Part shown: one piece after another, positions 1 through 11,124 of the stretch
How positions within the stretch are numbered: position 1 is the first letter of the stretch
How the letters are laid out: each line of letters starts with the position of its first letter
Origin: Phorcus lineatus
Lineage: Eukaryota > Mollusca > Gastropoda > Trochida > Trochidae
NCBI GenBank assembly: GCA_921293015.1
Contig: OV121097.1
Coordinates: forward strand, 27,005,429-27,069,428
Direction: 5' to 3'
DNA: 64,000 bases
Translations under genes and position numbers: made by a program
The notes under the pieces: generated by a model
Databases searched by the model: none
Seen by the model: only the letters and a program-made list of their open reading frames with translations
Told to the model about the DNA's origin: nothing

Positions 1-382
1 AATTTAAAATCTGATTGTTTGTCATGCCCTGGTTTCAAAATGAACAATAAAACTAATTTCATTATTGCACTCTGTCAAAGACTTGAGACTTGGAACTGAT
101 TGATTGAAATTCTTGTAAAACGACGATGCACAGATTTCCAACTTCATTTTAAGCAATTTATTGTCTTAAGTGTCGTACAATAAGAATGGGCGCATTAACC
201 ATTATGAGGGCCAGTTATGATTTCCTTGCAGTAAAACGAAAAAATAATTGGGGTACTTTTGAGTGTCTTTAGTTTTCAAGATTGCACCAAGAGTGACTCT
301 CCTATTGTTAAAGACAAATTTTAAGTTTTATAGCAGTTAAGTTATTATCGACTCTTACAAAGCCCTAACATTATCATAAGTC
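1..382. other. AT-rich sequence, no gene seen
   Basis: I see no convincing coding potential, RNA gene or repeat structure here. A near-perfect short palindrome (CACTAAGG/CCTTAGTG) at about 382-400 marks the edge of the next element. Confidence 0.6.
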
Positions 383-1050
383 ACTAAGGTGACCTTAGTG
401 CAATGTATAAGAATGGGAGATAACAGACCTACCAAAGAAAAAATCAAATCGCAACAGAAATCAGCGAAACGACCACATTAACAGACGAAATCGCATCACA
501 ATATTGCGATCCGCATCGAAAAGTTACGAAATAGCATCATTCAAGCGACGATCAGCACTTTAAATGTGTGATAGCGCAAAATGAAACACTCGATACACAA
601 CACTGTCACTGTGCACTAAACATGTTTTGAAGCTCATTGCGATATCTCGCCTTTGTGATCACGAAATGCGATTATTCATAAACCTCATAATCAAATTATC
701 TTTATAGCTATTCGTTTTTAGTTATTAATTCTTAAATTCACTATTATTCATTTACTCATGACTGAGTTCCATGTTAGACGATAGATTGACAGAAAATGTG
801 CAGGTGACGGCATGGTTTGACCTACCTCAGTAACTGCGCTTGCGCAGTAACCGTGTTGCGTATCGAGTGTTTCATACTGCGCTATCGCACGTTGTAAGTG
901 CTGATCATCACTTGAATGATGCTATATCGTAACTTTTCGATGCGGACCACAATATTGTGATGCGATTTCGTCTGATAATGTGGTTGTTTCGCTGATTTCC
1001 ATTGCAATTTGATTTTTTCCTTGGTAGGCCTGGATAAGGTTAACCTTAGT
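383..1050. mobile_element. Inverted-repeat MITE (non-autonomous DNA transposon)
   Basis: Two long arms, about 427-602 and 854-1030, are reverse complements at roughly 85% by eye. They surround a spacer of about 250 bp that contains the hairpin ACTGCGCTTGCGCAGT. Outside the arms, each end carries ACTAAGGT followed closely by ACCTTA, so each terminus is itself a small palindrome. The left end holds about 24 extra bases between this palindrome and the arm. I found no clear target-site duplication, so the exact ends are uncertain. Short reading frames inside do not resemble a transposase. The superfamily is unknown. Confidence 0.65.
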
Positions 1051-4000
1051 AAAAGTTGCTTGGTGAAGGAAGGCTAAAGGACTAGATTTTTTAAAGCTCT
1101 CCAAGCAATAAGTAAGTTGGTAGTACCATACAGCTTACAAATATCTTAGCAATAAGAGAAATGTGAAAATAAAGGCAAAACTGAGAGTCCTTTATATCTA
1201 TCTTGTCTGCAACTCTTGTATAACTCTTTGCAAAAGTGGTGCTATTACTAAAATTAAACTGAACCTTTTATCTTATAAGCTGTAATATTTCCATCATTGA
1301 AATTGCAAACCAACCTTCAAAAAACAAACCTCCAATTCAGGATTTAATAAATCTACTTGAAAAACTTCCTAACATAATATACAGAAAACCCCCAAACAAG
1401 TTAACATTTCAAAGAAATTCTTCAGCGTCAGCAAACTTTTACACAAATTTTGATTTTTATCCAAAAAGAAAATGATCTTTTAGACATGTTTTGACATTCC
1501 ATTCAAAAATTACTGAATGAACTCACTGGTTTGTATCTAGCAATTACACAATCCACTGCTAGAGCAATTTTAGCCCTCAATGTGAGATAACACTGATTGA
1601 ATAATGAGTCAATTTCCTGCTTATCTTACCAATACATGAGATACAAGATTAACTTCCTGGAAGCCTTCCAGGAGAAGAAATTGTTGTGTAAGCCAATCAA
1701 TCATACCGAGCAAAGTGCGTAAAATGAAATTTCAAATTTGATATCTAAGGATTGGTTTTTTTGTGGGGGCAAATGTTACAAGCAAAACACTCATTTGCCT
1801 GCAAAGTTGCAGTGAAATCAGGAAATCAGAAATATTAAACGTAAATCGCTAATTTGTTTATTTGCATTTTCTGATATTTTGGAACCAAAAAAACATATAC
1901 AAGGGTATCAGAGAAAATTCTTGCATTGCACATCACTTGAAACATCACCTGAAAATTATTTTTACCAAAATACCTAAATTTATTTTTTTTATTTCTAAAA
2001 TTGAATCTTAATTCACATGCCATTAAGGCATGATAAATTAATTATGATATCCATGCTCAGGTGTACATAACATTATACCTCAGCCCAGAATCTGTATATC
2101 TTCCAACATACCAGCTGGCACCAGATTTACCCAACAGTTGTACACAAGGTGATTATCGGAAAGTAAATTATGTCAGTAATGCATTAAGGTGTATTTGTGG
2201 TCTTCCACAAGATGTGCTTTATCTGTCTGACAAGATAAAACAACTGACACAGCAGATGTGTTTTCTCCTCAATTTATCTGCTCAAGGCTTCTGTCGCTTG
2301 TCAATGCATAAGTCACTGTCTGTTCTATGTTATGTTCAATGCTTACCGTGATTTCATAGTTCAGAGTTACTCATGCCAATGCAAATTAATAAGAAAATCA
2401 TAATTACAGGGAGGTCCATGGGAATAGAACAGGAATGGCCTCTTAAGTTTTATATCGTACACCTAGAGTACAGTAATAACGCCAGACCTCATCAATCCCC
2501 AATCATTTTTTGAAGTTATTAACAAAATCAACTCCAATGCTCAATCTAGTCTGTCATATTTCTTAAAATTTGAATTTACTTAAGAACTATTTAATTGCAT
2601 AGTAAATCTAAATTTTAATGAAATTCCAATTCTAAATACTATGACAAGGACACAGACATATTGTCCAGAACAGCTTTTTCAAGCTTATTCAAGATAATTT
2701 TTTGGCACTTCATTATCCAAAACCCTTCTCACACCCTTCCAAAATATGTCTTTACACAGAAATTTGCTATAGACACATACATTCCAGATCATCCCAAAGG
2801 GTTTGACACTAATGGCTGAGGGTGCCAAACTGGAACCCAATGTATGTTTATGTAGGTAACAGGTCGCTGCTTGTTCTACAAACACCACAAGAGGGCGCTG
2901 TGTCAGATGATGCCTCTATATCTCCCGACCCCCATCCTAGTGACTCACGATATGTGTTTATTTTGCACCTTTGGCATGTTGTAAATATACAAGGATCTTC
3001 ACCTGAGCTTTAAAGGAAATGTTTACCCTTTTTAAGGATCATACAAAATTTCCTACATATCTGTGGTCTCTGCTGAAACCAGCTTTTTCACCAGAACATG
3101 GATGAAAATATTTTGTTGATATCCTACCGATTTTGACATGTTGTTAACCTTCAACATAAGAATTTTTTCAAATTGAACATCCTTTGTAAACCAAAAGCAT
3201 TCAACAGATCGAATGTACAAGAATTGTGATAGATCAACTAAATCTTAGTTTGAAGACCAATTTAGATACATTACATGAGCATGTAATGAATATCCATATA
3301 TTGCAAAGATGATTATCAGATCAACAGATGTCTTTCAATCTTTTAACAACATCTTGTCCAATGCCTCTTGACCTCATCTATTCAGATATACCTCGAAAGA
3401 CCTACGGGTCAAGATTCATGTCAAGAGATTGTTGCCAACGCATATCCAAACTTTGGTATGGACATAGGCGCCAATCTCACTTCAATACAGGTCCTTGTTA
3501 GAACTGTTAACTGATTAAAGACATCCTGCAAATCCAATCTCTGACATGAACACCAACGCCAAGCTCACTTCAATGCAGGTCTTGTTAGTATAATCACACA
3601 TCCTGAGACCACTGGTCAAGCAATTAGATTAATAACAATGACCCCACTTCTGTGTATAACTTCCAGTTGTTTGATTCATTTCATGAGGATGTATTTCCTC
3701 AAGACCAATCAAGAGTCAAAAGTAATTTATTTCATGTTCTATTGATACCAACATTGTAAATTATCTTGGTAAATCAATTTCTGGATTTAAAAACTATATA
3801 TCCTGATTGAAATACTATTTTTTAATTTTCTATAAACATTCAAAATTTGCTGTCTATTTTCTTGTCATTTGACATCTAATTAATGGATGACCAAATCATG
3901 AAATGTACCTTCTTGACAACTTATAACATTTCAAGATGAATTATATCTTCCATTTCCAATATTCTCATAAGTTATCCCCCAATAGCAATTACAAATATGT

Positions 4001-5083
4001 AACTCTGTTTCTGGACCTCTTTGACAAGCAATTCATCAAAACCAATTAATCAAACTGTTTTGAAAGAGTCCTTTATAGAAAGCTACTAGTGGACTGCTAG
4101 CTAATAAGGATTTCCTACTGACAATTCAAAAACGTCACCTTTGACGCCATATCCTTGCAGGAACATTCCTAAAAGCATGATGAGGGTTATATTAGTGTCT
4201 TAAACCAATTAACCAAATTGTTGTCTTCCTTTGATAGCGGTAAGGGGAGACAACTGCAGTGAAATATAGTCACAGAGGTTCCACGAAGTCTGAACTTGAG
4301 TGTTGCCGATTTCGGCTAACAGGTCATGTGACCTCATCTGATTGGAAGCGGCAATTTAGTGGCAGTAGATTGCAACTGACTTAACAGCGATTATGGCTAA
4401 TTGGTCTACAATCAACTAAATCCATCTCGGATACTTCAACGGTTTGACATCTGAAGCATCTAACACTGTTAAAACATGCACTCAGAATGTAGCCATAAGA
4501 GAATGCTCATTGATGAGCTTGAGTCTCAGTAGAAAAAAAGAGACTTAACTTACAAGAGAAAACTGAACTGAAGATAAGGAGCATTGAGAATTGCAAAAAG
4601 AAAAGCAATTTTTGGACAAAAATATTTTATTGTGAACAAATAAACAAAATTTTGGCCAGAAGTAGACTTAATATTTCCAGAAACTGTATGTAATGAGCTC
4701 AAGATAATTCAAATCATTATGATGAAAATCTATGAGAGCATTTGGAAATGGAAGAAAAGCAACTTCTGTACAATAACTTTTAATTGGAAACAAGTAAATA
4801 AAGTTTGACTATACAGAACTAAGATGGTAAATCATATCTCTAAAATAGGACACAGGCTATATAAATTCAAAATTCAATTCAACCAAAAATAATTATATTT
4901 CATTTGTTGAAAATAAGAATAACAATAAAGTATCAATATCTTCTTGCTTAGAAATTCATTCAATATCATTTATATCTGTATGAGGAATCCATCAAAGCCT
5001 CTGAAGATACAGGACTCCATAAATCAAGGAAATTGAGGCAAGTTCTAAAGTGTCAGTTTACTGCTGACCTAACCTCCATTTGG
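1051..5083. other. AT-rich non-coding stretch
   Basis: No exon or transposon is recognised. Short open frames (for example 2061-2351 plus) have no motif or splice context and look like chance. Minor structure: a hairpin CATGCC/GGCATG near 2017-2033, and a loosely repeated phrase around 3460-3600 (CTCACTTCAATRCAGGTC twice, about 95 bp apart). A CTCF-like site is listed separately. Confidence 0.5.
2885..2901 (+). promoter_or_regulatory. CTCF-like motif
   Basis: CCACAAGAGGGCGCTGT closely matches the bilaterian CTCF core consensus CCACNAGRGGGCGCT. It is one of the few GC-rich words in an AT-rich stretch. The match is seen directly; occupancy is inference, and a single match can arise by chance. 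Confidence 0.35.
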
Positions 5084-5395
5084 TGAGGTGAGGTGAGGTG
5101 AGTTGAGTTGGTGTTTAACGCCGCTTTCAAGATTATTTCACTTATATCGCGGCTGCTAGTATTATTGCAGGGAGAAAGCCCACAACACCACTGTTGCTAT
5201 GCATTGCGGTGAAACCTGCGAGCATCGGCTGGAACTAGCGAACCATGGGTGGTACTACGCTGAAATTCAGTGTAGCATTGCACCCAAACCTGACTGTGTG
5301 TAGAAGAGTTCTCTACTGCAGACAAAGTTGCCGAGCCCCTGGCGGGATTCGAACCACTGACCTCTTGATCCAAAGCGAACACGCTAACCCGCCCC
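5084..5395 (-). mobile_element. tRNA-derived SINE, near full length
   Basis: Read on the minus strand, it starts with a tRNA-like head whose B-box is GGTTCGAATCC, followed by CCGCCAGGGGCTCGG. A body of about 200 bp follows, including an internal TGCAATAATACTAGC stretch, and it ends in GCGGCGTTAAAC plus a (CTCAC)n tail. The same body recurs at 50400-50713. Compared with that copy, the A-box region here is shortened, so this copy is probably inactive. No clear target-site duplication was found. Confidence 0.8.
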
Positions 5396-6839
5396 CTTTA
5401 CTATAAGACATTCGACTGTCATTATCTACGTTCTTCCTGCTCATAACCTTCAACACAAGCGGAAGGGCTCCTGTAACCACAGCATGCATCACTTCCTGTT
5501 TGCACTCTTATAGCTAGTCCATATCCTGATGTGCAGATTGTGGCCCCAAGTTGGATGAATGACAAAGTAAATGAAAATAAATCTGACTTGTTTGTTTTGT
5601 CAAAAAGGTTTTTAATATTTCACATGTTTCTCCACTCATGCAGGATGAGGTGCTACTCTCATTAAAACCCTTGACTAATCCAAGCTGTTAACACTACAAA
5701 ACAACTATTACCAGGTACCCAATTTAACTGCTGGTCGAGGGGAACAATTACAAAACATCTCAAAAACCTTATTTGACATAACATATTTGATAATGAATGT
5801 CTTGATGTCAGCCAGTCGTCAACCTTTACGACTATGAGATCATCTAAAGGTATGAAGTCGGTCACCTATCCAGTGAATCAACAGGGCCAATGTTGCTGAA
5901 CTTTCTGTTACCTGTCAACTGAGTCAACTTTGCACAGGTCAGGACATAATTCCTCGATATTTATCTCCATTTGCTGAAATGTTTTTCTGATGAAGTTCAT
6001 CTTAACCCCTAACCTACTGGTTGATCCGAAATTCTATTTCTTGGACTTATGATGTCTGAAAATAGAGAGAATTAACTGATATCTGCTGAAGATGAATCAG
6101 AGGCCATTATTGCCTCTTACTGAACATCCTGTTGAGCTAACTGAACAATTATTTGAACAATGATGACCTATCCTACAAATGGTAATACAATATATTATTT
6201 AGATCTTGACGATCAGATATATCCCTTCCACCCGGCTTTTGACATTTACTGGCATTAGAAATGGAAAATCAGGAAAACAATCTTGCTGCACCCATCAAAA
6301 CTTAACTGATCTTCTACTTAGATTCTCGGAAATGTCAAAACCACCCCAATTTGAAACCATGATTCAAGATATTATGTCCAAATCAAAATCCAATCTTAAA
6401 TAATTGAGTGAGTGAGTGAGTTATGCATAGCACAGCTCAGCCATTAGGGGAGTGTACAAAATTAAGTATTCAGCTTGAACATGATTTACCGTATCATTTA
6501 TCTTACTTAACTTTATCTAATTTTTATAAGTAAAATACATTCTACAAAAGTTCCCACTCCTTAGCTTTCCAAAATGTCATTTTTTATCCAAACATGCTTT
6601 CCAGGAGATCTTTGAACCTACACAATCCTAGGAAACAGAGAAATGCCACTACATTGGCTGAAACAGGAACTCTCCAAGAATCTGCCTGCCCCTGCACTCC
6701 CTGATAAAATCTAAAGACATTCTTCCTTCCCTTTTCACACATTCAATCTGTGATAAGATCAATCCTTCAATCAAGACCTTTAACTTTCTTTCACTCCTGA
6801 ACTTCATAGGCTGTTTACTATAACTCGTTCTTCCCATTT
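5396..6839. other. AT-rich non-coding stretch
   Basis: No gene seen. A short (GAGT)n run at about 6404-6421 resembles the reverse of the (ACTC)n tails on other retroposons in this window and may be a remnant tail. Confidence 0.5.
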
Positions 6840-7740
6840 TACAATTCCACCATCCTTGAAAAAATCTTTCTTGAAATTCTTTTTTCTTCTCTCATTTAAT
6901 TGAAACTTCATAGAAATTGTTCATTCTTCTATTTCTTCATTCATTCCATCAATTTTTGAAAAAGTAACTAAACATGTTTTTAGTCATTTTCTCTCAATCC
7001 AATACACCATGGTAACATCTGATATTCTTTTCTTCCCCCTTCACTTCCCATCTGTGAATAAGATAGTAATCTTTTCATACTCCTTTTTTTTCATTGATTC
7101 TATCTTTGTCCGTTCCTATCTCCTTCCATCATATGCTAATTCTACCTGATATCTCTATTCTATTTTATCTTATTTCCTCACCCAAGCCTTCTGTCTTGGT
7201 TAAGATCTAACCATTTTGTTTCATCTCCCCCTTCCTTACCATTTTCACTTTCGACCTCTCCTCCACCAGCAAATCCTCACATATATATATACTTTTCTAT
7301 CTTGTTTTTTTTCTCATTCAACATACCTTTGTTAATCTTTGAATTTGCATCATTTTAAAACTGAGGTAATATCTTCCTTCATTCTTGCCTCTCACTGTTT
7401 CTATAAATACAATATTCATCCTCTTCTCTTCCACTCTTCCTATATCACTTCATCATTTGTCCCTTTCCTTACTCTTCCCATCCGAGATAAGATCATCCTT
7501 TTTAATTCTTTCTTTAAATCTTATCCATTAATAACATTTTCATCTCCTTATCGTTCACTTTCTACATCGGTTCTTTATTTGTCCTTTCCTCACTCTTTCC
7601 ATCTTTGATGAGATCATTTTTCACTTATTCCTTATATCTAAATCTATTCTACTATATCATTATTTCTTTTCTTTCTCATTCTGTCTGATAAGATCTGTGC
7701 AATCTTTTTCATTCCTTCTGTCTATCCATTATTCAGCCTC
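6840..7740. repeat. Pyrimidine-rich low-complexity tract
   Basis: The plus strand is dominated by T and C for about 900 bp, with runs such as TTCTTTTTTCTTCTCTC. A loosely repeated phrase around GATAAGATC appears near 6750, 7050, 7480, 7600 and 7690, suggesting a decayed tandem array. Open frames inside are products of base composition. Confidence 0.5.
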
Positions 7741-8772
7741 TGCTCCATCAACACGCACATGCATGTTTACGAGCCCAACATGTGCACAAATCTCACCTTG
7801 TGTACCAAACAGACTCAAATTACATCTGATCTAAAAAACACTAGTTAAAACAAAGAAGGTTATGATTCCTTTTCAAACATGTTTAACCGCCATTATCTAT
7901 TTGCTTTTTTATTTTTTAAGATTCATTAAATCATTTTTTTTCAAAAACAAAATTTACAGTCATATTGTTTCTTCACTAAAAGTTTTGATACATACTACTA
8001 AAGAAATCTATATATATCTCTGCAAAAAGAGTTTCTATTTTTTAATTTTTTTTATTATATTGTATACCATATACATTGTATATCTTATTTAAACAATTAA
8101 TTATTCAAACAATTATTTTGAAGAATATGAGAAAATTGCACTTTTTAGTTACAAGAAACATAACTTACAAAAGCCTTTAAAAAAAGACATCAAATATAAT
8201 ACAATCCTCACTTTGACTGTCACACATAACTTTCAATAACAATAAAGCCTAATAAAAACAATATAACGATGAAACAAACTCTTATTATTAAAAAAATCCC
8301 AGATAATCTTTTTTCATAACCTTTTGTTTTATTCATGGTCTGTTCCACTTAAAGCGCTTTTCTTATCAGCTGGGAGTTCAGGATTGTCAATAAACACTTT
8401 CTAATACAGTTTGACAACAAAGTGGCAATAAATTCATTCTAATAGGAAATGCCAGGCTCTCAGAGATGTCTTATCTTTCCCATCTTGCTTCCAGCACCCA
8501 TTCTTGTCAAATGCTAAATTTACTACTCTCCTGATCTTTTTAAAATTGCATTCTGGGTAGGGTTTTTTTGTTGACAAAGGGATTTGAGAAAAAACGGTAG
8601 GATAGGATAGAGAGAATTGCGTATAACATTGTACTGGATTATCAATACTCTATCGTATATTCAAGCTTAGAAATATATTTTGTTAATCTTGACATAGATC
8701 AAGTAAAGCAAACTTGAATTACCCAACTCCATAATTAAGGTTCCGATTAAAATTATGAAAAAAGTACAATAT
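7741..8772. other. AT-rich non-coding stretch
   Basis: No gene, RNA or mobile element recognised. The frame at 7862-8092 is rich in Phe, Ile and Tyr codons, as expected from AT-rich DNA. Confidence 0.5.
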
Positions 8773-9003
8773 ATGTATACATCCCCACTTAAGTTATCTG
8801 TAGCAAGATATCTTTCAAGAAAAGAATTTAACTTGTTATAACTGACACAAAATTTATGCTGATTTTGTTATTTTGTATACAATATGTATACATCCCCACT
8901 TAAGTTATCTGCAGCAAGATATCTTTCAAGAAAAGAAATTAATTTCTTATAACTGACACAAAATTTATGCTGATTTTGTTATTTTGTATAACAATGTATA
9001 CAT
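8773..9003. repeat. Tandem repeat, 110-111 bp period
   Basis: Two full copies (starting 8773 and 8884) and the start of a third (8994) share ATGTATACATCCC. The full copies also share AAGATATCTTTCAAGAAAAG and a common 3' half. The copies differ at only a few bases by eye, so the duplication looks recent. Confidence 0.8.
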
Positions 9004-9471
9004 CCCTGCTTTAAAAAGTTAACTTTCAACTTTCCAGGGCTGAGAACCCAGATGTATCAAGATAGACCTGCTGAAGGCAGTTTCGAGACTGAATAAAAGG
9101 CTCCTCATTATTATACAGTCAAACTTAAAACAAGGCCTCATATAGGATAGACTACGTTTATAAATCGTAAAAAAATTGTACTTGTCCAACATAAAAAATA
9201 TTCCAATGCCATATCTTTAAAAGTCAATAATAAAAAAAATTAGCCTCAAAATATCCTTTCCTAATCAAAATCACACATCAAGCCTGAGTCCATTGTGTTG
9301 ATGGGAAGGGTTTCATGTGATCATATGACATCATCTCATTTCCTGCTTTGGCCTTTAAACGTCATTGTGTAATGAAGTGATTTTGATTGAATCCTCTGTG
9401 TCATTAACAGCTATGCTGAGGATAAAATAGTACGTTTTTGAGTAAACGTCATTATTTGTACTTACCGTCGA

Positions 9472-9603
9472 CGACTCACCGTAGCCCCTTGATTGCCTAT
9501 CAATTATCTCTCGACCAATAACACAGAGAAAACAATACGGGAGTTACCTGCTCATCCCCGCCGCGCCACCTATGGTCACGTGACCAAAACCTCATCCCAA
9601 CTA
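9472..9603. repeat. DIRS element terminal inverted repeat (low-coordinate copy)
   Basis: About 130 bp that is the reverse complement of 15351-15480 with only one or two differences. The outermost bases (about 9426-9471) are not shared with the other end, as is typical of DIRS1-type elements. Confidence 0.9.
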
Positions 9604-9671
9604 CCTGGAGCCAGTGAACGCTAGAGCGAACCTACTCGCAGGAGGGGAGGCATGGGTGGGAATTAAAGATT

Positions 9672-9765
9672 GGTGAGTCGTCGACGGTAAGTACAAATAA
9701 TGACGTTTACTCAAAAACGTACTATTATTTAGCGTACTCTACCGTCTCCGACTCACCGTAGCCCC
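9672..9765. repeat. DIRS internal complementary region
   Basis: The first half (9672 to about 9724) is the reverse complement of the low-coordinate end of the element. The second half (about 9724-9765) is the reverse complement of the high-coordinate end. The two halves meet at CGTACTATTATTTAGCG, the sequence expected from joined termini. In the DIRS family this region is thought to template completion of a circular intermediate. Its position near the 3' end of the minus-strand frames fits the family. Confidence 0.9.
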
Positions 9766-9960
9766 GACTACCACAGAGGGTGGAGGGCTGCGAGAGCAAG
9801 GAGGCGGAAGAGCAAGTACTCCCCCCACTATCGTCTACCTAGGGGTGGGTGCACAGGAACCCTGCTAAGGAGGGAGCCCGCCCCGACCCGGAAGGAGAAC
9901 AAACGAGACACGGAGGTGCGAAGTGAAGTTTATTACAAAAACAACAGAGCGCGAAAGGAC

Positions 9961-11124
9961 CTATCGGTGAACTGCAACCCCTCTAGGGGGAGCGGAGCCC
10001 CCCGTGCGGTGCTGAGCGAACACCTGTGGCCCCAGTCTGGCCACACCCGCAAGGTCCTCCGTGGACAAGTCTCGGAGGTAATGATTAGCGAAGACCATGC
10101 CGGACTTCCAGAAACAGCCCGCCATGATATCTGCTACGGCGATGTTACTGTGGAAAGCCATAGTGGCCGAGATCGCTCTGATCTCGTGAGGGTTAGCACG
10201 AGCTGGCGGGGCTAACTCCTTGGCTTTATAGGCCTCAAGGATAGCGGACCGCAGATAGACGCCCAGTAGACGCTTGTCTATCTCCTTCGTGCTCACCTGG
10301 GAGTGAGGTAGGAATAATCTCCTCCTCCCCTGGCGGAGAGAACGCGTGCGTTCTGCGTAAACCCGAAGCGCGCGGACTGGACAGAGGAGTCTGCTCTCCT
10401 CGTCCGTGGGGGAGGCTGAGCCTGAGAGGGCGGGAATGTGGAACACCCTGCCCCGTTCGTCCGACCCCTGGTTCTTGCATACGAAGTCCGGTGCAAGACC
10501 CAGCGAGGCCTTACCCCCATCCCTCGCTTCGAACCGAAGCAAATCAGCCTGAAGAGCGTGTAGCTCTGAAATCCTGGCGGCCGAAGCCATCGCCACCAGG
10601 AAGGCAGTTTTGACTGTCAGACGGAGAATGATGGTTCCCGATAGAGGCTCATAGAAGTCTGAGCACAAGTGCTCGAGGACAACCGCTAGGTCCCACTCGG
10701 GGGGTCTCGGTTTGAGTCTCCCGTCCACCTGACGGTAGGTCCTAATCACCTCCTTAAGGACAGAGATGTCCACGGAGGAGTCACGCTTGCGTAGGACCGA
10801 CATGATTGCCGCTAGATGCGTGTTAATCGAGGAGGCTTTAAGTCCCCTCTCCTCCCTGAGGTACACTAGGTATTCCGCCGCCTGGGGGACCGTAGCTACC
10901 TGGACGTCCCAACCCTTGTCAGAGCAGAAGGTGACGAATGACCTCCACTGCACGTCGTACAATTGGCGGGTGGAGGCACGCTGGGCAGAGGAGACCGCAG
11001 CTGCGACTCTCTTAGAGTAGCCCGCCCGCTTCAGCCCCTTTTGGAGACAAGCCAAGCGTGAAGATTCAGTGCTTGCGGGTTTTCGTGTACCCGCCCGCTT
11101 GGCTCGCTCACTAAGAGATTCCAT
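9961..11124 (-). CDS. DIRS tyrosine recombinase
   Basis: From the Met at 11124 this frame encodes about 387 residues. The N-terminal core-binding region contains ASTRQLYDVQWRSF and, slightly later, SSINTHLAAI. The catalytic domain shows the family's landmarks in order: RISEL, HEIR and NHYLRD, the Arg, His-x-x-Arg and Tyr positions of tyrosine recombinases. The same frame stays open further upstream, but there it overlaps the reverse transcriptase frame and is probably not translated. The start overlaps the end of that frame by about 94 bp. It is expected to act in the nucleus, integrating circular element DNA. It looks whole. Confidence 0.85.
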   Translation of the reverse strand: MESLSERAKRAGTRKPASTESSRLACLQKGLKRAGYSKRVAAAVSSAQRASTRQLYDVQWRSFVTFCSDKGWDVQVATVPQAAEYLVYLREERGLKASSINTHLAAIMSVLRKRDSSVDISVLKEVIRTYRQVDGRLKPRPPEWDLAVVLEHLCSDFYEPLSGTIILRLTVKTAFLVAMASAARISELHALQADLLRFEARDGGKASLGLAPDFVCKNQGSDERGRVFHIPALSGSASPTDEESRLLCPVRALRVYAERTRSLRQGRRRLFLPHSQVSTKEIDKRLLGVYLRSAILEAYKAKELAPPARANPHEIRAISATMAFHSNIAVADIMAGCFWKSGMVFANHYLRDLSTEDLAGVARLGPQVFAQHRTGGSAPPRGVAVHR

